From Actinopolymorpha pittospori (GTDB taxonomy: Bacteria; Actinomycetota; Actinomycetes; Propionibacteriales; Actinopolymorphaceae): a DNA stretch of 64,000 bases. The DNA is taken from positions 4,774,001-4,838,000 of the forward strand of contig NZ_JADBEM010000001.1 in the NCBI RefSeq assembly GCF_014873875.1, given 5' to 3'. The notes under the pieces are model-generated. The model was not told the origin of the DNA. It saw only the letters and a list, made by a program, of their open reading frames with translations, and made no database searches. Positions 1-11,312 of this stretch are shown here, piece by piece. The stretch's first letter is position 1. Every line of letters begins with the position of its first letter. The position numbers were made by a program, and so were the translations under genes.

Positions 1-342
1 ACCGCGGTCTCGGTGCGTGACTACGGCATCGGCCTGAAGCCGGGTGAGTCGGCGATGGTCTTCGAACGCTTCTGGCGGGCCGACCCCGCCCGGGCCCGCA
101 CCACCGGCGGGACGGGCCTCGGCCTTGCGATCGCTCTGGAGGACGTCCTCCTGCACGGCGGCTGGCTGCAGGCCTGGGGTGAGCCGGGCCGCGGCGCGCA
201 CTTCCGCCTCACGCTTCCGCGGACCGTGGGGGAGGCGCTCACTCACTCGCCGATTCCGCTGGTCCCGGGTGGGACGACCGAGCAGCGGCTGGAGCGCCCG
301 AGGGTGTCTGCGCCGGGCGCGGCGGCCGGAGGTGTCGGATGA
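1..342 (+). CDS. mtrB: MtrB sensor histidine kinase, C-terminal end (partial at left edge)
   Basis: The reading frame is open from base 1 and ends at 340-342, so only about 113 C-terminal residues are present. They carry the end of a HATPase_c domain: a D-x-G-I-G-L G1-type motif near the start, the F-ERFWR box, and the G2 motif GTGLGLAIA, all involved in ATP binding. The following gene is lpqB, starting inside the stop codon (ATGA overlap at 339-342), which is the conserved mtrA-mtrB-lpqB order of actinobacteria. MtrB is the membrane kinase that phosphorylates MtrA to coordinate cell division and wall metabolism. The identification rests on kinase motifs plus synteny; the H-box is outside the window. 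Confidence 0.9.
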   Translation, partial: TAVSVRDYGIGLKPGESAMVFERFWRADPARARTTGGTGLGLAIALEDVLLHGGWLQAWGEPGRGAHFRLTLPRTVGEALTHSPIPLVPGGTTEQRLERPRVSAPGAAAGGVG

Positions 343-2108
343 CGCCCACGGAGGAGGCCTCGGCGCGGTGGAGTCGGCGGACGCTGCTGAGGACGGGTGC
401 GCTCGGGGTGTTCGGGCTGGTGACGGGCTGCGCGAGTGTGCCCGTCGACGGCCCGGTGCGGTTCGAGTCGATGGGTACGCACGAGGCCACCCAGACCTCG
501 CTCCCAGTCCTGGTCAACGGACCCGATCCGAGCGACAGCGCGCAGCAGGTGGCGCGCGGGTTCCTCGACGCGATGGCGAGCTACCAGGCCGGGCAACCGG
601 TGGCGCGCAAGTACCTCAGCCCGGCCGTGAGCGAGCGCTGGCAGCCGACGCGCGTCCTCATCTACGACAGCGCCACGCTGCCGCTGGCCGAGCCCAAGCC
701 CGGTCACGTCGTGATCGACGTACCCAAGGTCGGTGACCTCGGCGTCAACGGAGACTGGACGTCGGCCAGGCCGGGACAGAAGCTCGCGATCGACCTCGGC
801 ATGACCAAGGTCGACGGTCAGTGGCGGGTCGGGAAGCCCCCCGACGCTCTGGTGATGTCGATCTACAACTTCCAGCGCGAGTACCAGCGCTACAACCTGT
901 ACTTCTTCGACCCCGAGTTCGAGATCCTCGTGCCGGACCCGATCTACCTGCCGATCCGCGGTCACGTGGAGACGCTGCTCGTCAACGCCCTCCTGCGCGG
1001 TCCGTCGAAGTGGCTGCGGCCGGCGGTGCGCTCGGCGTTCCCCGACGGCACCACACTCGCGGCCCCGTCGGTGTCGGTCGAGCGCCAGGTGGCCACGGTC
1101 GATCTCGATCCGAAGGTGGACGGGCTCTACGACCCCCAACGCCGTTACCTGCTCGCGCAGCTCACCTGGACCCTCGACCAGATCCCCCAGGTCAAACGGG
1201 TTGCGGTCACTGTCGGGCGGGCCCAGTTCAGTGTCTCCGGCGTCGGGTCGACCACCGACCGCGAGCACTGGGCGACCTACGACCCCCAGGTGGCGACCGC
1301 AGCGCAGGGGGCCTACGCGCTCTCAGGCGACCGGGTCGTCATCATCGGGGCCAACTCCCTGGTCCCGGTGAGCAGCCTGGCCGGCCGCAAGATCTCCGCG
1401 CGCTCGATCGCGGTGAGCGTCGTCGGCGAGCGCGGCTCCGCCCAGCCCCTCGACCCCGACACGAAGGGCTCGGCCGACTGGTTGGCCACGGTGTCCGCGG
1501 ACGGGCGTCAGGTGATGGTCTACGGCTCGCAGGCCAACAAGCCGCGGGTGATCTGGCAGGGCGAGAACATCCTCGAGCCCTCCTGGGACCGCTACAGCAA
1601 GGTCTGGCTCGTCGACCGCAACGCCGGCCACGCGCGGATCGTCGCCGTCGACTCCCAGCAGGCCGTACCCGTCGCCGCGCCCGGACTGTCCGGGAACGAC
1701 GTCCGCGCCCTGAAGGTGTCCCGTGAGGGTGCCCGGGTCGCCGCCCTCGTCCAGCGTGGTGGGCGGACGGTGCTGGTGGTCGGTCGGGTCGAGCGCGGTG
1801 AGGGCGTCGCGGTCCGTGGCCTGCGCGAACTCCCACTGCCGATGACGTCGATGACCGACCTCGCGTGGTCCGACCTCGACCGGGTCACGGTGGTGGGTGC
1901 GGACGGGCAGGCGCCACCACGCGCGACGATCGTCAGCGTGGACGGCTACGAGGTCGATCCGCTGACCGGCCCGGACTCCAGTGCGGTCGCCGCGGCGCCG
2001 GGACAGCCGCTGATCCTCGGTGGTACCGACGGTGCGCTCCATCGCGAGGACAAGACCTACATGTGGAGCAGGCGGGGGGAGGGCACGTGTCCGGCCTACC
2101 CGGGCTGA
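339..2108 (+). CDS. lpqB: Lipoprotein LpqB (MtrAB-associated, GerMN domain)
   Basis: 589 residues. The N-terminus has a twin-arginine-like SRR at 12-14, a hydrophobic stretch, and a lipobox ending LVTG-Cys31, so it should be exported and lipid-anchored. A GerMN-type region lies around residues 195-300, and the rest looks like the LpqB beta-propeller domain. In mycobacteria LpqB binds the extracellular part of MtrB and modulates MtrAB signalling. It overlaps the end of mtrB by four bases, pointing to translational coupling, and its own 3' end overlaps comF. Length and position match the family. Confidence 0.93.
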   Translation: MTPTEEASARWSRRTLLRTGALGVFGLVTGCASVPVDGPVRFESMGTHEATQTSLPVLVNGPDPSDSAQQVARGFLDAMASYQAGQPVARKYLSPAVSERWQPTRVLIYDSATLPLAEPKPGHVVIDVPKVGDLGVNGDWTSARPGQKLAIDLGMTKVDGQWRVGKPPDALVMSIYNFQREYQRYNLYFFDPEFEILVPDPIYLPIRGHVETLLVNALLRGPSKWLRPAVRSAFPDGTTLAAPSVSVERQVATVDLDPKVDGLYDPQRRYLLAQLTWTLDQIPQVKRVAVTVGRAQFSVSGVGSTTDREHWATYDPQVATAAQGAYALSGDRVVIIGANSLVPVSSLAGRKISARSIAVSVVGERGSAQPLDPDTKGSADWLATVSADGRQVMVYGSQANKPRVIWQGENILEPSWDRYSKVWLVDRNAGHARIVAVDSQQAVPVAAPGLSGNDVRALKVSREGARVAALVQRGGRTVLVVGRVERGEGVAVRGLRELPLPMTSMTDLAWSDLDRVTVVGADGQAPPRATIVSVDGYEVDPLTGPDSSAVAAAPGQPLILGGTDGALHREDKTYMWSRRGEGTCPAYPG

Positions 2109-2848
2109 CGACGCGTGCGCGCGGCTGGTCGACGCTCGTCGGCCGGCTGGTCCGGGACGACCTCGCCGACCTCGTGCTCGGTAGCCGCTGCGTCGGCTGC
2201 GGAGGGCCCGGCCGGGCGCTGTGCGAGGAATGCGAGCCGCACCTACGCCAGGCGGCGTTTCGGGCCGTCCCCGATCCGGAGCCGTCGGGGTTACCTCCGG
2301 TCTGGGCCATGGCGCCCTACGCCGGTGTCGTCCGTGCCGCCCTGCTCGCGCACAAGGAGCGCGGCCGTACGACGCTGGCGGCGCCACTGGGAGCGGCACT
2401 GGCCCGCGCGGTCGCCGCCGCGACCGGCTCGGAAACCAGACCCGCACCCACCGTCCTCGTCCCGATCCCCTCGACACGGTCCGTGGTCCGTCAGCGTGGT
2501 CACGACCCGCTGCTGCGGATCACGCGCCGGGCGGCCGGGGTGCGTCGGCGACAGGGTCGGGTGGTCGCTGTCGGTGAGGTCCTCGCCGTCGCGCGGCCGG
2601 TCGCCGACCAGGCCGGCCTGGACGCGTCGCGGCGCCGGGCCAACCTCGCCGGCGCCTTCCAGGTGCGGCGACGGGTGGGTGATCGGCTCGCCGGCCGGTC
2701 CGTCGTCCTCGTCGACGACGTGGTGACCACCGGGGCGACACTGGCCGAAGCGGCCCGGGTACTCCGAGCGGCCGGCGTGGAGGTGGCCGCGGCGGCGGTC
2801 GTCGCGGCGACGAGGCGGCATCGCCCGGCTTCTGGCCGGGTCGGGTGA
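2087..2848 (+). CDS. ComF-family phosphoribosyltransferase-like protein
   Basis: 253 residues from a GTG start at 2087 that has a G-rich ribosome site (2075-2083); this start overlaps the end of lpqB by 22 bases. An N-terminal zinc-ribbon has Cys35, Cys38, Cys46 and Cys49. The C-terminal half is a type I phosphoribosyltransferase fold with the PRPP-binding loop VVLVDDVVTTGAT near residues 206-218. ComF proteins act in natural transformation in some bacteria, but the substrate of actinobacterial homologues is not settled. Its position between lpqB and hpf is the conserved actinobacterial arrangement. Confidence 0.9.
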   Translation: MSGLPGLTTRARGWSTLVGRLVRDDLADLVLGSRCVGCGGPGRALCEECEPHLRQAAFRAVPDPEPSGLPPVWAMAPYAGVVRAALLAHKERGRTTLAAPLGAALARAVAAATGSETRPAPTVLVPIPSTRSVVRQRGHDPLLRITRRAAGVRRRQGRVVAVGEVLAVARPVADQAGLDASRRRANLAGAFQVRRRVGDRLAGRSVVLVDDVVTTGATLAEAARVLRAAGVEVAAAAVVAATRRHRPASGRVG

Positions 2849-3324
2849 CGACTCGCCGATCTCCCGGGTTTCGACTTCAGCCGCATGGCGCTAGCGTTTC
2901 GACATGGCACCCGCCCGGGTCCGTGGTTGCGCCGGACGACAGGTCGACCTTTTGGCCGACGTTCGGCAAGCCGACGCCAGCCGCAGGCAAAACGGCCCAC
3001 GTAAGGCGACTTCTTGTCGACCGATCACGGTGCGGCTTAGAAGTAAGCCCTGCCCCGCCGGAGGGTCCGATGCCCTCCGTCCCGGGAGAAGGGGATTAGT
3101 GGCATCCAACGCAAGTGCCGCCGCGAGACCCTCCGCAGGCGGATGTGGGGACGAAGACCAGGTCGGCCGGGCGGGCGCCTCCCATCATGAATTCGCTATA
3201 TCACGCCAGAGACCGTCATATACACACGCAAGAGCGGGTATGACGCAACTGCGCCTGCCGGTCTCTCCCCGCGGTGCCCGGCAGACGTGCAGACCCCGGA
3301 GAGTTCGATATTGGGGAGGTTCAC
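2849..3324 (+). other. Gene-free leader upstream of hpf with two hairpins
   Basis: 476 bases with no convincing coding frame. A perfect 6-base-pair hairpin with a GAAG loop lies at 3034-3049 (GGCTTA/TAAGCC), and a second of 7 pairs lies at 3059-3079 (CGGAGGG/CCCTCCG). A locally AT-rich patch at 3186-3225 and a GGGTAT element at 3236-3241 could be promoter parts; GGGTAT resembles the -10 of SigB/SigF-type stress promoters, but no clear -35 is visible. The stretch does not match any riboswitch consensus I know. Confidence 0.4.
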
Positions 3325-4038
3325 GTGGACGTTGTGGTCGTTGGTCGTCACTGTGCGGTGACTGACCGATTCCGTCGTCATGTCGAGGACAAGCTCACCC
3401 GCCTGGAGCCCTTCACAGCCCGGGCGATCCGAATCGAGATCGAGGTTTCCAAGGAGCACACCCGATCGGCCAGTGAGTCCGAACGCGTCGAGCTGACCGT
3501 CTACTCACGTGGGCCGCTCGTGCGGGCCGAGGCTTCGGCCGAGGACCCGTTCGCCGCGCTCGACCTCGCTCTCGACAAACTGCTCGCGCGACTACGCAAG
3601 GCCGCAGACCGACGACGTGTGCACCACGGCTCCCGAACCCCCATGTCAGTGGCCAGGGCCACCAACGGCCCACTCGACGAGACAACCGCGTCGATGGGCG
3701 CCGTCGAGGCCGCTCGTCCCCGACAGAACGGCGTCACCACCCTCACCACCGAGGAAGGGTCGGAGGACGAGGTCGCGGCTGGCATCGAGGTGACCGGTGA
3801 CGGGCCACTCGTGGTTCGGGTGAAGGCACACGCCGCCACACCCATGACACTCGATCAGGCCCTCTACGAGATGGAGCTCGTGGGGCACGACTTCTACCTC
3901 TTCATGGACGCCGACTGCCACCGTCCGAGCGTCGTCTACCGGCGGCGTGGCTACGACTACGGCGTGATCCGGCTCGAGGAGGAGAGCGCCGCCGCGATGC
4001 TCGGCGGTGCCGAAGGCCAGGCGTACCGACAGCTCTAG
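3325..4038 (+). CDS. hpf: Long-form ribosome hibernation-promoting factor (HPF)
   Basis: 237 residues from GTG at 3325, preceded by a strong ribosome site GGGGAGGT (3313-3320). Residues 1-105 are the HPF/YfiA domain that sits in the 30S decoding region; a variable linker follows; residues about 170-235 form the conserved C-terminal domain (PMTLDQALYEMELVGHDFY) that dimerises ribosomes into 100S particles. The long form is the usual type in actinobacteria. It is monocistronic: a long leader lies before it and a strong hairpin follows the stop. An upstream in-frame ATG at 3274 lacks a ribosome site, so I prefer 3325. Confidence 0.93.
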   Translation: MDVVVVGRHCAVTDRFRRHVEDKLTRLEPFTARAIRIEIEVSKEHTRSASESERVELTVYSRGPLVRAEASAEDPFAALDLALDKLLARLRKAADRRRVHHGSRTPMSVARATNGPLDETTASMGAVEAARPRQNGVTTLTTEEGSEDEVAAGIEVTGDGPLVVRVKAHAATPMTLDQALYEMELVGHDFYLFMDADCHRPSVVYRRRGYDYGVIRLEEESAAAMLGGAEGQAYRQL

Positions 4039-4340
4039 GGCGCTCGCCCACCTCACCGCCCGACTCGCGGCGCCCCCGCGACCTGGGCACCGGAGCCGGT
4101 GTTCGGTCGGGATGCGGGCCTCTCACCTGGCCCGCATCCCGGCTGCCGGCGTCGTCGTCCTAGCATCGGGTGGTCCGCGGCACGTAGGCGGAGGTAGTCA
4201 CGAGTCGGAGTACCGCCCGTCCACGGTGTCGCGCTCTTGGCCCAGACCATGCCGAGACGAAGGTGCGGAGTCCTGTGACGGACGGATTCTTCAGACAAAA
4301 ACGGACTCAAGGTCTGCGGGAGCCGTGTCATCATGCGTCG
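4039..4340. other. Intergenic region after hpf
   Basis: 302 bases with no gene. It holds the hpf terminator hairpin (4108-4141) and then probable control sequence for the following receiver gene; no promoter is clear enough to call. Confidence 0.5.
4108..4141 (+). terminator. hpf terminator hairpin
   Basis: Perfect 13-base-pair stem CGGGATGCGGGCC (4108-4120) with its complement at 4129-4141 and an 8-base loop. It lies 70 bases after the hpf stop. There is no T-run, as is common for high-GC actinobacterial terminators. Confidence 0.7.
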
Positions 4341-4751
4341 ATGACCGAGGCCTCGCACACGTGCGCGGGACCAGGTGCGGCACTTCCCCTCCGGGTCCTT
4401 GTCGTCGACGACCAGGAGCTGTTCAGCAGGGGACTGTGTCTTCTGCTCGACCAGGTGCCCGACATCGACGTCGTGGGCGAGGCCAGTGATGCGGACGCGG
4501 CGGTTCGCCTCGTCGCCGAGCACCTTCCCGACGTCGTGCTCCTCGGCCAGGGTCTGTCCGGCGGCGACGTCTGCCGGCTGATCAAGTCGGCCGCCTCGGC
4601 GACGCGCGTGGTGTTGCTCACCGGTGGCGCGGACGGTCGCGGGCCGGACCCGGTGGGTCGTGCCGGCGCCGACGGACAGGTCGACAAGGACAGCCCGATC
4701 GAGGACGTCGCGGCCGTCGTTCGGCTGGTCGCCCACCGCGCCGCCGCCTGA
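4341..4751 (+). CDS. Stand-alone receiver-like protein lacking the phospho-acceptor Asp
   Basis: 136 residues if translation starts at ATG 4341; an upstream in-frame start at 4263 would add a tail unlike any receiver. From residue 17 it follows a CheY/NarL receiver: acidic pair D23-D24, then the beta-3 strand PDVVLL, but the expected phosphorylated aspartate is Gly69. The later Thr (VVLLTG) and Lys (VDKD) are kept. There is no DNA-binding domain. It may act as a phosphorylation-independent binding module or be decaying. No kinase is adjacent. The ribosome site is weak for the chosen start. Confidence 0.75.
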   Translation: MTEASHTCAGPGAALPLRVLVVDDQELFSRGLCLLLDQVPDIDVVGEASDADAAVRLVAEHLPDVVLLGQGLSGGDVCRLIKSAASATRVVLLTGGADGRGPDPVGRAGADGQVDKDSPIEDVAAVVRLVAHRAAA

Positions 4752-4826
4752 GCGGACAGCTACCGATCCGGGCCGCGCGACGCGGGTCGAGCGCGATGTC
4801 GGTGGGCAGTGCCAGCATGTCCTCCC

Positions 4827-6029
4827 GTGGAGATCCTCAGCGTTGACCAGGCGCGGCGCGTGGCGCTGGCTGCCCAGGGGTTCGCCGATCCGCGGCCCCG
4901 TGGACGCCCCGACGCGCGCTCGCTCGAGCGCGTCCTGCGCCGGGTGGGTCTGCTCCAGATCGACTCGGTCAACGTCCTGAGTCGGGCCCACTATCTCCCG
5001 CTGTGGAGCAGGCTCGGCGCCTATCCGACGAGCCTGCTCGACCGGGCGAGCGGTCGAGCACCGCGCCGGCTGTTCGAATACTGGGCCCACGTCGCGTCCC
5101 TCGTCCCGGTCACGACCCAACCCGCGTTGCGGTTCCGGATGGACCGAGCCTCCCAGCAGGCCTGGGGGTCGATTCGCCGGATCGCTGAGGAGAAGCCCGA
5201 CTTCGTCGAATGGGTCCAGGCCGAGGTCTGTGACAAGGGCCCGCTGACCGCCCGGGAGATCGAGGTCGACGTTCCCCGCCGCCGGGACAACTGGGGCTGG
5301 AACTGGAGCGACGTCAAGACCGCGCTGGAGTTTCTCTTCTACTGCGGCGAGGTCACCTCGGCTCGGCGCAACTCCGCGTTCGAGCGCGTCTACGACCTGC
5401 CCGAGCGGGTGTTTCCAGCCGAGATCGTCGCCGCGCCCACCCCAACGGTCGAGGAAGCGCACCGTGAACTGGTCCGGATCGCGGCCCGAGCGCACGGCGT
5501 GGCCACCCTGCAGTGTCTGCGTGACTACTTCCGGCTCTCCGCGGCCGAGGCCGGACTCGCGGTCACCCAGCTCGTCGAGGCCGGTGAGCTGACCCAGGTC
5601 AAGGTGGCCGGCTGGAACCGCCCGGCCTATCTGCACGCGCAGGCCCGGCTGCCCCGCCGGGTCGACGCCCGCGCGTTGGTCGGCCCCTTCGACTCCCTGG
5701 TCTTCGAACGCACCCGAACCGAGAAGCTGTTCGGTTTCCGCTACCGCATCGAGATCTACGTGCCCGCCGAGCAGCGGATCTTCGGCTACTACGTGCTGCC
5801 GTTCCTGCTCGGCGACCAGCTCGTGGCCCGCGTCGATCTGAAGGCCGACCGGTCCGCCGGAGTTCTGCGCGTGCAGTCCGCGTTCGCCGAGGAGCACGCG
5901 CCGCCGCACACCGCGCAGGAGCTGGCCGCCGAGCTCTCCGCGATGGCCGAATGGCTCGGCCTGTCCGACGTGGAGGTGCGGGAGCGGGGCGATCTCGCCC
6001 GGCCGCTGCGCAAGGCCCTCCTCGCGTGA
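4827..6029 (+). CDS. YcaQ/AlkX-like winged-helix DNA glycosylase (HTH_42 family)
   Basis: 400 residues from GTG 4827, chosen because family members begin around EILSxDQARRxALAAQGF; a GTG at 4809 would add six residues, and neither start has a clear ribosome site. The signature Q-I-D (LLQIDSVNVLSRAHY, about residues 43-57) corresponds to the QxD catalytic motif of YcaQ/AlkX, and the body has the tandem winged-helix pattern of the family. E. coli YcaQ removes N7-alkyl purines and unhooks interstrand crosslinks, so a role in repair of alkylated DNA is likely. The stop overlaps the GTG start of the next (broken) HAD gene. Confidence 0.87.
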   Translation: MEILSVDQARRVALAAQGFADPRPRGRPDARSLERVLRRVGLLQIDSVNVLSRAHYLPLWSRLGAYPTSLLDRASGRAPRRLFEYWAHVASLVPVTTQPALRFRMDRASQQAWGSIRRIAEEKPDFVEWVQAEVCDKGPLTAREIEVDVPRRRDNWGWNWSDVKTALEFLFYCGEVTSARRNSAFERVYDLPERVFPAEIVAAPTPTVEEAHRELVRIAARAHGVATLQCLRDYFRLSAAEAGLAVTQLVEAGELTQVKVAGWNRPAYLHAQARLPRRVDARALVGPFDSLVFERTRTEKLFGFRYRIEIYVPAEQRIFGYYVLPFLLGDQLVARVDLKADRSAGVLRVQSAFAEEHAPPHTAQELAAELSAMAEWLGLSDVEVRERGDLARPLRKALLA

Positions 6030-6761
6030 GCGCCACCCCGTTCCTCTTCTTCGACGGCGACGGCACGTTGTGGGACTTCGAGGGTGTCCTGCGGCATGCG
6101 CTGGGCATCGTGCTGGGCGAGATACGCCGACTCCGGCCGTCGCCAGTCAGCGACGCGCTGAGCGTCGAGACACTGACGGCCGACCGGAACGCCGTCGCCG
6201 CCGAGCGTCGGGGGAGCCGCACCACGTTGGCGGAGATCCGTCGGGCCGGCCTCGACCGGACGCTCGCGAGGTGCGGGGCACCCGACCCTGACCTCGCTGC
6301 CCACCTCTACACGCTGTTCATGCGGCACCGCTTCGACGACATCGAGGTCTATCCCGACGTCCCGCCCTCGACTCCCTCGCGGCGACGTATCGGTTGGGTC
6401 TCCTCACCAACGGCAACACCGATCCGGAGCGCTGCGGACTCGGCGGGCGCTTCGAGGTGGTCCTCTTCGCCGAGGACCACGGCCTCACCAAGCCGGACCG
6501 CCGGCTCTACGACCTGGCCGCGCGGACGGTGGCCGCTCCGAGCGGGTCGTCGTCCAGGTCAGCCGTCCCGATGGTGATGGTGGGTGATTCACTCGAGGCC
6601 GACGTCGTGGGGGCCGAGGACGCAGGCTGGCACGAATCTGGCTGAACCGGGACGGGAAACAGTGTCCCGAGGGGGCCCGCTCGTACGCGCGGATCGCGTC
6701 TCTCGCGGAGCTGCCCGAGGCGCTCGTGGAGCTCTCCGCAGGTCCGGTCGGGCGTTCCTGA
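6026..6761 (+). pseudogene. HAD-family hydrolase disrupted by two frameshifts
   Basis: The gene starts at GTG 6026 (GTGA overlap with the glycosylase) with HAD motif I FDGDGTLWDFEG. The frame is lost near 6363-6366: the next frame carries ALDSLAATYRLGLLTNGNT (motif II) and FAEDHGLTKPDRRLYDLAA (motif III with Lys), then VMVGDSLEADVVGA (motif IV). Near 6630-6633 the frame shifts again, giving IWLNRDGKQCPEGA and a stop at 6759-6761. Each step looks like loss of one base. All four HAD motifs survive when frames are joined, giving a normal length of about 245 residues. This is either recent inactivation or two sequencing errors within 270 bases. Confidence 0.85.
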
Positions 6762-6941
6762 GGCTCTGGTTCGGGCGGCGCGACGGTGGCCAACGGATTA
6801 CATCGCCGCAAATTCTCCCCCGACTTCCCTTGTCGAGGGGACCCGTGGCATGCTCTTACTCGCACTCGGCGGGGCCACGTCGCAGTCGCCAGTCCCCGCG
6901 CACCCGGGGCCGCTCGCGACGAAGGCCACCGGGAACCTTCG

Positions 6942-6977
6942 AGGGGCGGCTGTCCGGCGTGGGAGACAGCCGCCCCT
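6942..6977. terminator. Hairpin terminator between convergent HAD and GNAT genes
   Basis: Perfect 13-base-pair stem AGGGGCGGCTGTC (6942-6954) with its complement at 6965-6977 and a 10-base loop. It lies in the 282-base gap between two converging genes and could serve both directions. The rest of this gap (6762-7043) shows nothing recognisable. Confidence 0.75.
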
Positions 6978-7043
6978 TGTCATGCCTGCCGTCCTCCGCG
7001 AGGCCGCGGAGGACAGCTCCCTACCTCTGTCCCTGTCTCGTCC

Positions 7044-8183
7044 CTATCTCTGGTCCGGGCCGCTCGTGGTCAGGTCGTCGGCGAGCAGGTCGAAGCCGAC
7101 CAGGTCGTCGTAGGTGTCGTCGCAAAGCCGTTCGGCCGAACGCCATACGCCCACCCGCCGAAACCCGGCCCGCTCGGCGACCCGCTGCGACGCGACGTTC
7201 CCGGCGGCGGCGCGCAGGGTGAGGTGGCGCAGGCCGAGGCCGCCGTCGTCGGTCGCGATCATCGCGTGCCGGGCGACCAGCCTGGTCGCCTCGCCGGCGA
7301 CGCCACGGCCCCGAACGGCGGGATGTGTCCAGTACCCGATCTCGGCGGTTCCGGTCATGACGTCGATGTCCATCAGTCCGAACGAGCCGATGCACTCGTC
7401 GGTGACCGGGTCGGCGGCGGCCCAGTAGACACCACGGCCGCCCGCGTGCTCCTCCTCGCGGCTCTGGATGTAGCCGAGCCCGGCGCTGTGTGTGTAAGGA
7501 CGGGGGAGCCCGCCCAGCCAGTGCTGGGTCACCGGATCGGAGCAGGCGGCGACGACGGCGGCCGTGTCGGACTCCCGGAATCCGCGCAGGACACACCGCC
7601 GCCCACGCAGCGTCGGGGCGTCGTACCACCGGGTGTTCGGCCGTCGTGGATCCCCGGAGCGCAGCGAACCGATCCACCCGTCGTAGCGCCGACCGCGGGC
7701 GGCGCACAGCCCCCGCACGGTGCCCTCCACGCGGAAGCCGCACCGCCACGCCACCCGGCGGGAGGGCCAGTTGCCGACGTGGGCCCGCCACTGGAGGACG
7801 TCGAGCGCCAGCCCGTCCGTCGCGAAGGCCCAGTCGACCGCCGCGTGGAGCGCGGCCGTCATCACACCGCGGCCGCGAGCCGCCGCCCGGAGCCCGAAGC
7901 CGACCTCGGCGCCGCGGGAGCCGTCGGGGGTGAGGTCGACGGTCCCGTAGTACTCGTCGGTCTGCGCATCGGCGATTGCCAGAGCGAGGTAGGTGCCGTG
8001 CCGCCAGCCGTCGGGGATGATCTCGCGGACGAACTGCGCCGCGTGAGCACGGTGGTAGGGGACCGGGACGGTCGTGAACGTCTGGGACACGGGGTCGCTG
8101 GACTGGTCGAGGACACCGTCGATGTCCTCGTCCCGGTGGACGCGAAGGACGACCCGGCCGGCAGGGAGGCGCACAGGATCCAT
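7044..8183 (-). CDS. Double-domain GNAT N-acetyltransferase (RimJ/RimL-like fusion)
   Basis: 379 residues from ATG 8183, which has a GAGGA ribosome site eight bases upstream; an in-frame ATG at 8249 has none. Two complete GNAT domains lie in tandem. The first has the acetyl-CoA loop RAAARGRGVMTAA and the second HPAVRGRGVAGEA; both continue with the N-xxS-xRV-xERxGF type C-terminal motif (NWPSRRVAWRCGF, NVASQRVAERAGF). RimJ/RimL-type enzymes acetylate protein N-termini or small molecules, but the target here is unknown. Single-domain forms are about 180 residues, so this is a fusion or internal duplication. Confidence 0.85.
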   Translation of the reverse strand: MDPVRLPAGRVVLRVHRDEDIDGVLDQSSDPVSQTFTTVPVPYHRAHAAQFVREIIPDGWRHGTYLALAIADAQTDEYYGTVDLTPDGSRGAEVGFGLRAAARGRGVMTAALHAAVDWAFATDGLALDVLQWRAHVGNWPSRRVAWRCGFRVEGTVRGLCAARGRRYDGWIGSLRSGDPRRPNTRWYDAPTLRGRRCVLRGFRESDTAAVVAACSDPVTQHWLGGLPRPYTHSAGLGYIQSREEEHAGGRGVYWAAADPVTDECIGSFGLMDIDVMTGTAEIGYWTHPAVRGRGVAGEATRLVARHAMIATDDGGLGLRHLTLRAAAGNVASQRVAERAGFRRVGVWRSAERLCDDTYDDLVGFDLLADDLTTSGPDQR

Positions 8184-8402
8184 GACCGTGATCCTCGTGG
8201 ACGAGCCCGGCTTGGGGCAAAGCCGTCGAAGCCTGGACGAAATCTCCATGGCAGGACGTCTACGCCGTTGCCTGGCGTGTGAGGGTGGTGGTGTACGTCG
8301 CCTACGATGGCTGGAGGCGCGTCACGGGTGTTGAATACACATCAACGACACATCCACTGACGCAATGTAGTCGAGACCTCTACTACGAGGAGCCAAGAGT
8401 CC

Positions 8403-11219
<2,817 letters not shown>

Positions 11220-11252
11220 CGCGGAGCACAGGACACCGAGTACAGAGACACT

Positions 11253-11286
11253 GAGGGCTGACGGCTCGTGGGAGCCGTCAGCCCTC
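11253..11286 (+). terminator. secA terminator
   Basis: Perfect 15-base-pair stem GAGGGCTGACGGCTC (11253-11267) with complement at 11272-11286 and a GTGG tetraloop, 33 bases after the secA stop. The next gene converges on it from the minus strand, so it may work both ways. Confidence 0.88.
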
Positions 11287-11312
11287 TGCGTTGCGCTCCT
11301 ACTGTTTCTGGC

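Noticed and set aside
3034-3079. hpf leader hairpins considered as the actinobacterial 6C RNA or a c-di-AMP riboswitch
   Set aside because: Loops lack the runs of six C of 6C RNA, and the conserved riboswitch core sequences are absent.
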